DNA of 64,000 bases, taken from assembly GCF_014200405.1 (NCBI RefSeq), contig NZ_JACHBQ010000001.1:2232001-2296000 (forward strand), given 5' to 3'. Under the pieces are notes generated by a model that did not search any database, was not told where the DNA came from, and worked only from the letters and a program-made list of their open reading frames with translations. Shown here piece after piece: positions 1 to 8,604 of the stretch (the stretch's first letter is position 1; each line of letters opens with the position of its first letter). A program made the position numbers and the translations under genes. This DNA comes from Cryobacterium roopkundense (lineage in GTDB: Bacteria; Actinomycetota; Actinomycetes; Actinomycetales; Microbacteriaceae).

Positions 1-137
1 CGGATGCTGGCGGCCGTAAGCGGCACGGAATCGTCGTTGGCGTCGTAGGCCTGCCGAGCGGACGCGAGAAAGTCTTCGACCTGCTCGAGGCTGTATCCGA
101 GGGTCTTCTTGGCTGATCGCGGAAAAGTTGTGCTCAC
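1..137 (-). CDS. DivIVA-domain protein, N-terminal fragment
   Basis: Only the first 45 codons are inside the window; the gene runs off the left edge. It starts at a GTG and reads MSTTFPRSAKKTLGYSLEQV and onward. The phrase 'GYSLEQVEDFL' followed by 'ARQAYDA' is the start of the DivIVA/Wag31 N-terminal fold, in which a short crossed-loop region precedes a coiled coil. Small DivIVA-domain proteins commonly sit next to cdsA in Actinobacteria. The family binds curved membrane and scaffolds polar growth or division, but the role of this paralogue cannot be judged from the fragment. Confidence 0.7.
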   Translation of the reverse strand, partial: MSTTFPRSAKKTLGYSLEQVEDFLASARQAYDANDDSVPLTAASI

Positions 138-182
138 CGAGTCATTCTCCCTTAACCACGCCGCGAGCCGAAAACAGCCGGT

Positions 183-1196
183 TCACGCGAAGACCAGATA
201 TAGGGCGTAGGCCGCGCAAGCGGAAGGCAGGATGGAGTCCAGCCGGTCCAGGAATCCGCCATGCCCCGGAAGCCAGGAACTCATGTCCTTGATGCCCAGA
301 TCTCGTTTGATGAGAGATTCGGCCAAGTCGCCGAAGGTTGCCGTGAACACGATAATGCCACCGAAGATGATGCCGAACCACCAGGGCTGGTCCAGCATGA
401 ACAGGGCAAGCAGAATGCCGGCCATAGTGCAGATCAGGGCGGCGCCGAGGAATCCTTCCCAGGTTTTCTTGGGGCTGATCGTCGGCGCGAGCGGATGCTT
501 GCCGAAATTCAGGCCGCTGACGTACGCCCCCGTGTCGGCAGAGATCACCAGCAGCAGGAACGCGAGGGTCCACCACTGTCCCCCGGGCTGGGCGACGAGG
601 AGCACGGCGAAGCTGGCTAGGAACACGACATAGACCTGGATGAGAACCCCGGCACCCATGTCGCCAAGTACGGCGCGGGCCGGTGCCCGATGAGCGGGGA
701 GAACCGCCAAAGCGATCCGCCAGAGTGCGATCACCAGGATTCCGGCCAGAGTCGCCAGCCATTGGCCCGTGGGACCGAAATAGAAGGCCGCCGGCACCAC
801 ACTGACAGCGGCAATCACAACGGGGATGCGCGGCACATTCCGTCCGGCATGACGCAACGCCTGGGCAAGCTCGAAGGACGTGAATCCGATGATCACGCCC
901 GCAAAGATCATGAAAAGATCCTTGACGAAAATAAGGCTCACGAGCATGGCGCCACCGAGCACGAGTCCGATGAGAACGGCCAGGATCAGGTTGCGTCCAG
1001 TGCGGGCCTCGATACGCTCGCTCGTGGCGTCGAGGCTGGCGCGGGTGGCTTGCACCTGACGCTCGAAATCGGCCTTTGTTGACTGCACCTGACGCTCAAA
1101 GTCCGCCCTGGTGGACTTGACCTGCGCCCGAAACTCGGCGCGACTAACGCCGTGCCCACGCTTCGGTGGTCGATGGCTGCCCGGCTGGTCCGTCAT
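183..1196 (-). CDS. cdsA: phosphatidate cytidylyltransferase CdsA
   Basis: Makes CDP-diacylglycerol from phosphatidate and CTP, the precursor of membrane phospholipids; an integral membrane enzyme. The C-terminal signature is visible as GDLAESLIKRD followed by GIKD and GGFLDRLDS. Several hydrophobic segments occur in the last ~250 residues. The 337 aa form starts at MTDQPGSHRPP; in-frame upstream codons overlap frr and are not needed. The first ~75 residues are unusual: a charged stretch with 11-residue repeats (ADFERQVQSTK and variants) that should form a coiled coil. The gene lies 13 bp after frr, in the rpsB-tsf-pyrH-frr-cdsA order usual for bacteria. Confidence 0.93.
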   Translation of the reverse strand: MTDQPGSHRPPKRGHGVSRAEFRAQVKSTRADFERQVQSTKADFERQVQATRASLDATSERIEARTGRNLILAVLIGLVLGGAMLVSLIFVKDLFMIFAGVIIGFTSFELAQALRHAGRNVPRIPVVIAAVSVVPAAFYFGPTGQWLATLAGILVIALWRIALAVLPAHRAPARAVLGDMGAGVLIQVYVVFLASFAVLLVAQPGGQWWTLAFLLLVISADTGAYVSGLNFGKHPLAPTISPKKTWEGFLGAALICTMAGILLALFMLDQPWWFGIIFGGIIVFTATFGDLAESLIKRDLGIKDMSSWLPGHGGFLDRLDSILPSACAAYALYLVFA

Positions 1197-1209
1197 GTGA
1201 GAACGCTTC

Positions 1210-1764
1210 CTAGATCTCGAGCAGTTCGGCTTCCTTGCGCTTGAAGGCATCGTCGATGCCGTCAACATGGCTCTTCGTGATGAGCTCAAGTTCCTTTTCG
1301 GCACGGCCCACTTCGTCGTCGCCGACCTCGCTCTTCAGCGCGTCGAGTTCGTCCTTGGCCTTGCGCCGAATGTTGCGCACGGAGATGCGCGCATCCTCTG
1401 CCTTGGCCTTCACAATCTTGACGAATTCCTTACGACGCTCTGTCGTGAGTTCGGGCAGAGTAGCGCGGATGGTGACGCCGTCATTTCCGACGTTGGCACC
1501 CAGGTTCGGAGTGTCTCGAATGGCAATCTCGATGTCGCGCAGTGCACTCTTGTCGTACGGGGCGATCAGGAGCGTGCGCGCCTCCTGGTTTTGCAGTGAG
1601 GCGAGCTGTTCGAGCGGCGTCGCGGTTCCGTAATAATTCACCAGGATCTTAGCGAACATTTGAGGGTTCGCCCGTCCGGTACGCACGGTTCCGAAGTCGT
1701 CTCTGGCGGCTTCAAGTGCCTTCTGCATACGCGCAGTGGCATCGGACAGTACATCCGCAATCAC
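1210..1764 (-). CDS. frr: ribosome recycling factor
   Basis: Splits post-termination ribosomes together with EF-G in the cytoplasm. The 184 aa protein has the normal family length and the landmarks [11 protein letters not shown] near residue 25 and [12 protein letters not shown] near residue 130, which belong to the long three-helix domain. It lies between pyrH (30 bp upstream) and cdsA (13 bp downstream) in a single minus-strand unit. Confidence 0.97.
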   Translation of the reverse strand: MIADVLSDATARMQKALEAARDDFGTVRTGRANPQMFAKILVNYYGTATPLEQLASLQNQEARTLLIAPYDKSALRDIEIAIRDTPNLGANVGNDGVTIRATLPELTTERRKEFVKIVKAKAEDARISVRNIRRKAKDELDALKSEVGDDEVGRAEKELELITKSHVDGIDDAFKRKEAELLEI

Positions 1765-1794
1765 GGTGACTCCTTCTTCGGTGGTAAGGGAATT

Positions 1795-2511
1795 CTAGTT
1801 TGAGACGCGGGTACCGAGATCGGCACCCAGAATAGCAGCGGTCACGTTGCCATCGGGTGCCATACCGAAGACCTGCATCGGCATGTTGTTGTCCATGCAC
1901 AGGCTGAAGGCGGTCGAATCGACGACCTTCAGGCCCTTCTGCAGGGCTTCCTGATACGTGATCTGGTCGATCTTGTGCGCGTCGGGGTTGGAACGGGGAT
2001 CATCCGAATAGACACCGTCTACGCCGTTCTTGGCCACGAGCACGACGTCAGCGGCGATCTCGAGGGCGCGCTGCGCGGCGACGGTGTCTGTGGAGAAGTA
2101 CGGCAGACCGGCGCCGGCGCCGAAGATGACGACACGTCCCTTTTGCAGGTGCCGCTCGGCGCGGCGTGGAATGTACGGTTCGGCCACCTGCGTCATCGCG
2201 ATCGCGGACTGAACACGCGTTTCTGCGCCGGCCTGCTCGAGGAAGTCCTGCAGCGCCAAGGCATTCATCACGGTGCCGAGCATCCCCATGTAGTCTGCGC
2301 GTTCCCGGTCCATACCGCGCTGGGAAAGCTCTGCGCCGCGGAAGAAGTTACCGCCGCCGACGACAATGGCGACTTCGACCTGCTTGGCGCCCTCGGCGAT
2401 TTCTCGTGCCAGTGAGCTGACAACGTCTGGATTCACTCCTACGGCCCCGCCGCCGAAAGCTTCTCCGGAAAGTTTGAGGAGGACCCTGCGCTTTTTACCC
2501 GTGTCGATCAT
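1795..2511 (-). CDS. pyrH: UMP kinase
   Basis: Phosphorylates UMP to UDP in pyrimidine nucleotide synthesis; the bacterial enzyme is a hexameric amino-acid-kinase fold protein. [16 protein letters not shown] at the N-terminus is the phosphate-binding region, and [10 protein letters not shown] and [14 protein letters not shown] are further family motifs. I chose the ATG giving [10 protein letters not shown] (238 aa), preceded by a GGAAGG sequence 11 nt upstream. An in-frame ATG 21 codons earlier would add a tail not typical of the family. It follows tsf and precedes frr. Confidence 0.96.
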   Translation of the reverse strand: MIDTGKKRRVLLKLSGEAFGGGAVGVNPDVVSSLAREIAEGAKQVEVAIVVGGGNFFRGAELSQRGMDRERADYMGMLGTVMNALALQDFLEQAGAETRVQSAIAMTQVAEPYIPRRAERHLQKGRVVIFGAGAGLPYFSTDTVAAQRALEIAADVVLVAKNGVDGVYSDDPRSNPDAHKIDQITYQEALQKGLKVVDSTAFSLCMDNNMPMQVFGMAPDGNVTAAILGADLGTRVSN

Positions 2512-2578
2512 GTGGTGCGAGACCTTCCGTACGATGTCTGTCAAATCTACCGGGTGTACCTGGAGGGCACACACAAAC

Positions 2579-2610
2579 GGAGACCGGATCGCTTGCGCAA
2601 TCCGGTCTCC
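2579..2610 (-). terminator. hairpin terminator after tsf
   Basis: Perfect 11-bp inverted repeat, GGAGACCGGAT at 2579-2589 and ATCCGGTCTCC at 2600-2610, with a 10-nt loop. It sits between tsf and pyrH. On the minus strand the stem is followed by TTTGTGTG, a weak U tract. It would end or attenuate rpsB-tsf transcription before pyrH. Confidence 0.75.
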
Positions 2611-2621
2611 GTCAGTTGTTG

Positions 2622-3449
2622 TTAGGCGCCGACCTTGAACCGGGCAAAGCCCGAAACGGTCAGTTTGGCGTCTGCGAGAACCTTGCTCACAGAAACCTTG
2701 TTGTCTTTTGCGTAGTCCTGCTCGAGCAGGGCGACCTGCTTGAGGTAGGCCTTGACGCGTCCCTCGACGATCTTCGGGAGAGCCGCTTCCGGCTTGCCCT
2801 CGTTCTTCGAGATCTCAGTGACGATCTTGCGCTCGGTCTCCACGAGGTCAGCGGGAACATCGCTCGCCGCGAGGTACTCGGGGTTGGCGAACGAGATGTG
2901 CTGCGCGATGGAGCGAGCCGTCTCGGCGTCGTCTCCCGAGTAGCCCAACACAACGCCGACCTGTGGGGGCAGGTCCTTGCTGGTCTTGTGCAGGTAGATC
3001 GAGAACAGCTCACCGTTGACGGCTGAAACCCGGCGAAGTTCGAACTTCTCGCCGATGATTGCGGCTTCGCCGTCGATGAGGTCTGCGACGGTCTGCGTGC
3101 CACTGGTGGCAGCAAGGCCTTCGTCGACCGTGGTTGCGCCAGCGGCGGCGATCGCGTCGAGAACCTTGTCGGCGAGGGCGACGAACTTGCCGCCCTTGGC
3201 GACGAAGTCCGTCTCGCAGGCGAGCTCGATCATGTAAGCGGTGGTGCCGAGTTCCTTGGCTGCGACGAGGCCTTCAGAGGTGGAGCGGTCAGCGCGCTTG
3301 GCGTTGCCCTTTGCACCCTTGAGACGCAGGATCTCGATGGCCTTGTCCATGTCACCGTCGGCTTCAACGAGCGCGTTCTTGGTGTCGACCATTCCGGTGC
3401 CGAGGTTCTCGCGGAGAGCCTTGACGTCTTCGAGTGTGAAGTTTGCCAT
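2622..3449 (-). CDS. tsf: elongation factor Ts
   Basis: Guanine-nucleotide exchange factor for EF-Tu. [20 protein letters not shown] is the classic EF-Ts N-terminus with the UBA-like domain. TDFVA near residue 80 lies in the region that disrupts Mg binding in EF-Tu. The 275 aa length is normal. The start is set by the family N-terminus; in-frame upstream codons lie in the rpsB tail. It is 10 bp downstream of rpsB, so the two are co-transcribed. Confidence 0.97.
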   Translation of the reverse strand: MANFTLEDVKALRENLGTGMVDTKNALVEADGDMDKAIEILRLKGAKGNAKRADRSTSEGLVAAKELGTTAYMIELACETDFVAKGGKFVALADKVLDAIAAAGATTVDEGLAATSGTQTVADLIDGEAAIIGEKFELRRVSAVNGELFSIYLHKTSKDLPPQVGVVLGYSGDDAETARSIAQHISFANPEYLAASDVPADLVETERKIVTEISKNEGKPEAALPKIVEGRVKAYLKQVALLEQDYAKDNKVSVSKVLADAKLTVSGFARFKVGA

Positions 3450-3459
3450 ACCGGATTCC

Positions 3460-4371
3460 CTACTTGTTCTCGTCTGCGGCGACTGCAACGGCAGCCGCAA
3501 CATCGGCGTCGCCGACGGCGTCAGCGATGGTGACTGCGGGCTCGGCAGCAACGGGCTCAGCAGCGGCTTCGACGACAACGGCCTCATCGGCTGCTACGTC
3601 GACGACGACTGCTTCGTCAGAACCCTTGAGGAGCTCAGCTTCCCACGCGGCGAGGGGCTCGACTTCGGCCTCCGGCTTGGCGTGACGCTGAATGAGGCCC
3701 TCGGCTGCGGCGTCCGCGATGATGCGGGTGAGCAGGCCAACGGAACGGATGGCGTCGTCGTTGCCCGGGATCGGGTACTGAACGTCATCGGGGTCGCAGT
3801 TGGTGTCGAGGATGGCGATCACGGGGATGCCAAGCTTGCGTGCCTCGTCAATGGCGAGGTGCTCCTTGTTGGTGTCGACAACCCACAACGCGGAAGGCGT
3901 CTTGGTGAGGTTGCGGATTCCGCCGAGGCTCTTGTGAAGCTTGACGAGCTCGCGCTTCTTGATGAGCATTTCCTTCTTGGTGAACCCGCTCTTGGCGGTG
4001 TCCTCGAAGTCGAGCTCTTCGAGCTCTTTCATGCGAGCCAGACGCTTGGAAACGGTCTGGAAGTTGGTGAGGAGTCCACCGAGCCAGCGCTGGTTGACGT
4101 AGGGCTGGCCTACGCGCGTCGCCTGCTCCGAGATGGATTCCTGTGCCTGCTTCTTCGTTCCGACGAAGAGGATGGTGCCGCCGTGGGCAACCGTCTCCTT
4201 GACGAAGTCGTAGGCCTTGTCAACGAACCCGAGCGACTGCTGCAGGTCGATGATGTAGATGCCGGAACGCTCGGTGAAGATGAAGCGCTTCATCTTCGGG
4301 TTCCAACGGCGGGTCTGGTGCCCGAAGTGCACGCCGCTGTCGAGCAGCTGGCGAATGGTTACGACGGCCAT
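3460..4371 (-). CDS. rpsB: 30S ribosomal protein S2
   Basis: Small-subunit ribosomal protein. [20 protein letters not shown] and [12 protein letters not shown] are diagnostic. AAGGAG lies 8 nt before the ATG. At 303 aa it is longer than E. coli S2 (about 240): the last ~65 residues form a low-complexity tail rich in Ala, Val and Glu/Asp, as seen in many actinobacterial S2 proteins. It is first in the rpsB-tsf-pyrH-frr-cdsA run. Confidence 0.97.
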   Translation of the reverse strand: MAVVTIRQLLDSGVHFGHQTRRWNPKMKRFIFTERSGIYIIDLQQSLGFVDKAYDFVKETVAHGGTILFVGTKKQAQESISEQATRVGQPYVNQRWLGGLLTNFQTVSKRLARMKELEELDFEDTAKSGFTKKEMLIKKRELVKLHKSLGGIRNLTKTPSALWVVDTNKEHLAIDEARKLGIPVIAILDTNCDPDDVQYPIPGNDDAIRSVGLLTRIIADAAAEGLIQRHAKPEAEVEPLAAWEAELLKGSDEAVVVDVAADEAVVVEAAAEPVAAEPAVTIADAVGDADVAAAVAVAADENK

Positions 4372-4687
4372 GAGCCGTTCTCCTTGTCCGGCGCGCGTGC
4401 GTGACAGCACGAAACGCCAATCGGTTTGTGCGAGGATCGGTCGATCTTCGCTCCTGGTGCCCGGCACACGCCCGCCCCTGCCTTCTCACAAGCGGGGACC
4501 GATGGGACATGGCGGCCTGGTGGGCACGCGTAGTCAGCGCACGAGGCGCTGCTTGGAGTAGCTTATCACCCGTTCCCGGCGAACAGCGCGCGCTTCTCGT
4601 CCTCCACAGGCGACGGCACCGGCGCCCACCGCACGAATCCCGGCGGCAGCGACTGGCAGGCGCCGCCTGGCGTGCATAGTGTGCGAC
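4372..4687. other. divergent intergenic region between rpsB and the M23-like gene
   Basis: A gap of about 316 bp between divergent genes, with no credible coding sequence. On the minus strand a TAAGCT at 4560-4565 could be the -10 of the rpsB promoter, which would give a leader of roughly 180 nt. On the plus strand CATAGT at 4675-4680 lies only 7 nt before the ATG of the M23-like gene, so that mRNA may be almost leaderless. Both assignments are weak because no clear -35 elements are visible. Confidence 0.35.
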
Positions 4688-5182
4688 ATGTTCACACGCT
4701 TACTCTGGTCAAAGTCGTGCCGGACCGTCGCCCTGGTGCCCCTTATCCTCGCGGTAACGGGGGCGGCCGTGCCGACCACATGGACGTGGCCGATATCGGC
4801 GCCGCACCACGTGGGGGCAGGCTATGTCGCGCCTCTGACCCCGTACTCGGCGGGCCATCGTGGCATTGACCTCTTGGCGGAAGCCGGCACACCGGTGTTT
4901 GCCCCCGACGATGGCGTCATATCCTTCGTCGGCCACGTCGTGGACCGGCCGGTGATCTCGATCTCCCCGGGAGATGGCTTGATTGCGAGCCTTGAACCAG
5001 TGGAGGCGCTCGTCATTCTCGGCGAGCATGTGGCCAAGGGACAGCAGATTGGGGTTGTCGCGACCGGCGGTCACTGCGCCGAGGTCTGCCTGCACATCGG
5101 CGTGCGTACACACGGGTTCTACGTGTCACCCCTCACGTACCTGGGGGGTGTTCAACGTGCGATCTTGCTTTCGGTGCCCTGA
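4688..5182 (+). CDS. M23-family peptidase-like secreted protein
   Basis: A 164 aa protein with an N-terminal hydrophobic segment (about residues 11-28), so probably exported or membrane-anchored. It carries an LytM/peptidase-M23 core: AGHRGIDL gives the zinc pair H57/D61, APDDGVISFVG is the next strand, and CLHIGVR is the place of the HxH motif. The first His of HxH is Cys134 here; His136 is kept. M23 enzymes cut peptidoglycan cross-bridges. This copy may be altered in activity or serve as a regulator or binding protein. M23-like genes next to rpsB recur in Actinobacteria. An in-frame GTG lies 3 codons upstream. Confidence 0.8.
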   Translation: MFTRLLWSKSCRTVALVPLILAVTGAAVPTTWTWPISAPHHVGAGYVAPLTPYSAGHRGIDLLAEAGTPVFAPDDGVISFVGHVVDRPVISISPGDGLIASLEPVEALVILGEHVAKGQQIGVVATGGHCAEVCLHIGVRTHGFYVSPLTYLGGVQRAILLSVP

Positions 5183-5186
5183 AGGC

Positions 5187-6212
5187 TCAGGCACGGGGAT
5201 GGGCAAGCCGATAACTCTGTTTGAGCCGCTCGGCCGAGACGTGGGTGTAGATCTGCGTCGTTCCGAGGCTCACGTGGCCCAGCAGCTCCTGCACGGCGCG
5301 AAGGTCGGCGCCACCGTCGAGAAGGTGCGTGGCCATGGTGTGGCGCAGCGCGTGCGGGCCGGCGGGACCGTTGCCTGGCACTTCGCCGAGCAGCGCCGCG
5401 ACGAGCCGGTAGACCCCGCGCACACCGAGGCGCTGTCGCCGCGACCCAATAAAAAGAGCGACCGGTTCCTGAGTCGGCGCTTGCGGCAGAACCGCCCCGA
5501 CGCTGGTCGGGGCGGCGGACAGCAGTGGGCGCGCCGACCGGAGGTATTCCACGATCGCCCTGTGGGCCGGCACCCCGAATGGAACGACGCGTTCTTTGGC
5601 GCCCTTGCCGGTGACGCGCACGGTGAGGCGGTCCAGGTCCACGTCGGCAACGTTGAGGCCCACGAGCTCGGAGACTCGGAGGCCGGATGCATAGAGCATC
5701 TCCACGACCGCCAGATCACGCACTGCTCCGGCGGCGCCTCCCGAGGCACGCACCTCAAGAGCCTCCAACAGCAGTTGCATCTGACCCCGATTGATCACTC
5801 GGGGCAGTGTTCGTCCGGGCTTTGGCGTGCGCAGGCGCACGCCTGGATCGTTCGTGCTGCCGCCCGTGCGCGCGAGCCAAGCTGTGAAGCTTCTGGCGGA
5901 CGCGGATCGTCGCGCGAGGGTGGCGCGGGCCAGTCCTGCCTGCGTTCCCACCCACAGCCACTCGCGCAGCAGTTCCAGGGTCAGATCGCGGGTGTCGTCG
6001 ATGAACCGATCGGCGGCAAACACGGCGAGCTGGCCGAGGTCGGTGCGGTAGGCGCGCACAGTGTGCGTGGAGTAGCCGCGCTCGACCGCAAGAAAAACCA
6101 GAAAATCCTCGACGGCTGCGGTGAGATGCACGCGTTCAGTCTCCACTGCATGGACCGATTCACCTGCACCCACGCCCATCCCCACTCCGGGTATCTCTCC
6201 GCGGGGTGTCAT
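5187..6212 (-). CDS. xerC: tyrosine recombinase XerC
   Basis: Site-specific recombinase that resolves chromosome dimers at dif with XerD. All catalytic residues are visible in the 341 aa protein: R179 in ASGLRVSEL, K203 in TGKGAKER, H287 and R290 in PHALRHTMATH, H313 in LLGHVSLG and Y322 in TTQIYTHV. The N-terminal SAM-like core-binding domain spans about residues 30-115. The chosen ATG overlaps the upstream phosphodiesterase stop (ATGA). About 20 extra residues at the N-terminus may mean a later start. Its place near dprA and rpsB matches other Actinobacteria. Confidence 0.93.
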   Translation of the reverse strand: MTPRGEIPGVGMGVGAGESVHAVETERVHLTAAVEDFLVFLAVERGYSTHTVRAYRTDLGQLAVFAADRFIDDTRDLTLELLREWLWVGTQAGLARATLARRSASARSFTAWLARTGGSTNDPGVRLRTPKPGRTLPRVINRGQMQLLLEALEVRASGGAAGAVRDLAVVEMLYASGLRVSELVGLNVADVDLDRLTVRVTGKGAKERVVPFGVPAHRAIVEYLRSARPLLSAAPTSVGAVLPQAPTQEPVALFIGSRRQRLGVRGVYRLVAALLGEVPGNGPAGPHALRHTMATHLLDGGADLRAVQELLGHVSLGTTQIYTHVSAERLKQSYRLAHPRA

Positions 6213-7120
6213 GACGAATGTCGGGAGAACTTCTCGGCGCGTTCCTCGGGCGGGAGCCCCTCGATCACGTCAAGATACGCGGCCGGGAAGTGCGTAGCGG
6301 CGGCGAAGTCACCGATGGGAACCGCGGAGTGCACGACCTGGTCGGCGTAGACGTGTACGAGAGCCAGGGACTGCCCCCCGTCGACGCCGGTGAGCTCCCG
6401 TTCCGGTGCGCTGAGATCCATCGTGTAGCAGGTCGCCGCGGCGACCGACACGGGGATGCCAGCGAAGAGACCGTGCGTCGAATAATGCAGATGACCACCG
6501 AGGATTCCCCGGATGTCCGATCCGCGCACGACGTCCGCGAGCCTCGACTGCTCGCGCAGCTCAAGCACGCTCATCAGCGCAAGTGGGGTCGGGACAGGCG
6601 GATGATGCAGAGCCAGCACCGTGCCGTTCGGTGCCGGCTCGCGCAGTTCTCTGGCCAGCCAGTCGAGCTGAGCCGGCGACAGCTCACCGTGGTGATAGCC
6701 CGGAACGCTCGTGTCAATGGCGATTATGCGCAGACCGTTGACCATGGTGACACGATCGATCGGCTCGTCGGAGGTGGCGCTCGTCGGCTCTCGAAGCAGC
6801 TCGGTGCGAAAGGGCTCGCGCTTGTCGTGGTTACCCATCACCCAGATCACGTGCGCGCCCCAGGCCGCGGCAGCCGATTCCACGATGTCTCGCACGCGCC
6901 GGTACGCCTGGTCTTCCCCCCTGTCGGCCACGTCGCCGGTGATGACGAGAGCGTCAGGCCGCAGACCGGATCGGTCGAGTTGGGCGAGCGCGCGGTACAC
7001 CGTCGAGTCGGTGTCGATAGTGCCGTACAGCAAGGCCCGGTCGCCGAGGAAATGTGTGTCGCTCAGATGAACGATCAGGTGTGTGGCGGGCGCGTGCTGG
7101 CCCAGCTGAACGGCTGACAT
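6209..7120 (-). CDS. metallophosphoesterase, CpdA-like
   Basis: Calcineurin-like phosphoesterase of 303 aa. Metal ligands appear in order: LSDTHF near residue 20 (D-x-H), TGDVAD near 60, VMGNHDK near 97, LHHPP near 175 and GGHLHYSTHG near 213. This set matches class III cyclic-nucleotide phosphodiesterases (CpdA/Rv0805 type), so cAMP or 2',3'-cNMP hydrolysis is plausible but unproven. The stop overlaps the xerC start, which suggests translational coupling. It diverges from the decarboxylase gene. Confidence 0.85.
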   Translation of the reverse strand: MSAVQLGQHAPATHLIVHLSDTHFLGDRALLYGTIDTDSTVYRALAQLDRSGLRPDALVITGDVADRGEDQAYRRVRDIVESAAAAWGAHVIWVMGNHDKREPFRTELLREPTSATSDEPIDRVTMVNGLRIIAIDTSVPGYHHGELSPAQLDWLARELREPAPNGTVLALHHPPVPTPLALMSVLELREQSRLADVVRGSDIRGILGGHLHYSTHGLFAGIPVSVAAATCYTMDLSAPERELTGVDGGQSLALVHVYADQVVHSAVPIGDFAAATHFPAAYLDVIEGLPPEERAEKFSRHSS

Positions 7121-7217
7121 GGCGTCCCTTCGTCGGTTGCACCAGACTACGTGCTGCCGCCGACTCAGACCTCGTAGTACCCTGTGCAGCGGTGAACGGG
7201 AGGTTTACCATGGCGCC

Positions 7218-8596
7218 ATGACAGCCGGACCGCACGCCTACGAGCCCGCACTCGAGCGGGCCAAGACCCATGCCCTGGAGTGGCTCACATCCCTTCAGAG
7301 CCGCCCGGTTGGGCCCCAACAGGATGCCGACGAACTCGCGGCTGTTTTCGGACGCCCCTGGCGCCGTCTCCCACCGACCCCGCGGTGGTGATCGACGAGC
7401 TCGCGGGCTGTGCAGGGCCCGGTTTGATGGCCATGCCGTCAGGTCGCTTCTTCGGCTGGGTCATCGGCGGCACGCTACCGGCAGCTCTCGGCGCCGATTG
7501 GCTCGTGAGCGCCTGGGACCAGAACTCGGGCCTGAGATTCGCCACCCCGGCCATGGCGGCGGCAGAGGAGGCCGCGGCCGGCTGGCTTCTCGACCTACTG
7601 GGGCTGCCGCTCACGGCCGATGTCGGTTTCACGACCGGGGCAACCATGGCCAATTTCGTCGGCCTGGCATCCGGTCGGCAGCGGGTGCTCGAACGCGCCG
7701 GATGGGATCTGCCGAAGGTCGGGCTCTTCGGAGCGCCCCGGGTGAGGGTCTTCGTCGGTGAGGAGCGACACGGAGTGATCGACCTTGCTCTGCGATACCT
7801 CGGCCTCGGCGCGCCGACGGTGATTCCCGTCGACGCGCAGGGACGGCTTGAGTCGGAGGCCCTCTCACAGGCGATGACCGAGGTGGACGGTCCCGCAATC
7901 GTGTGTCTGCAGGCCGGCAACCTGCATTCGGGAGCATTCGATCCCATCGCCAAAGCGGTGCGGATCGCGCACACTCACGGCGCCTGGGTGCACGTCGACG
8001 GCGCTTTCGGCCTCTGGGCGGCCGTGAGCCCGTCGCACCGGGTATACCTCGACGGCCTGAACACGGCCGATTCCTGGGCGACGGACGCCCACAAAACCCT
8101 CAACGTGCCCTACGACTGCGGGGTTGCGATCGTCTCTCGGCCCGAGGTCATGCGCGCGGTGTTCGGCCTGCACACGAACTACCTGATCCAGGCCGAGGGC
8201 GGGCCTGGCGACCCGTTTGAGAAGGTGCCCGAGCTCTCCCGTCGGGCCCGGGGCGTGCCGGTGTGGGCGGCACTTCGCTCGCTGGGCCGTTCGGGTACCG
8301 TCGAGCTCGTGGAGGGGCTGGCTGCCCACGCGCGTGCCCTCGCGGACGGACTGGCGGACATGCCGGGAGTGGACGTTGTCAACGATGTCGTGTTCACTCA
8401 GGTCTGCGTGGCCTTCGGGAGCGACTCGCGCACCCGGCAGGTCACGGCCCGCCTCATGGCAGACGGCACCGCTTGGATGTCAGGGTCCCGTTGGCACAAC
8501 CGCGACGTGCTGCGTATCTCGGTGAGCAACTGGTCGACCGACGCCGCCGATGTCGCCGCTTCCCTCGCCGCCGTCGAACGCGCCTGCGGGGAGTGA
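7218..8596 (+). pseudogene. frameshifted PLP-dependent group II decarboxylase
   Basis: A group II (AADC/GAD-like) decarboxylase split by one frameshift. The first 44 codons from the ATG at 7218 (MTAGPHAYEPAL to DELAAVFG) are in one frame. From 7352 the protein continues in another frame as TPLAPSPTDPAVVIDELA to the stop. One base is missing at about 7350-7352. The rest is intact: FTTGATMAN near residue 130, HVDGAFGLWA for the PLP-ring Asp, and TDAHKTLNVPYDCG with the Schiff-base Lys. The full product would be about 459 aa. This is either a sequencing/assembly error or a recent inactivation. GGAGG lies upstream but about 14 nt from the ATG. The substrate is unknown. Confidence 0.8.
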
Positions 8597-8604
8597 CCCG
8601 CAGT

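Noticed and set aside
3241..4404. Long plus-strand open frame opposite tsf and rpsB
   Set aside because: Both minus-strand genes are universally conserved; the antisense translation shows no recognisable protein.
7210..7221. ATG at 7210 as the start of the decarboxylase
   Set aside because: It reads Met-Ala-Pro then a stop; the ATG at 7218 opens the frame that matches the family N-terminus.
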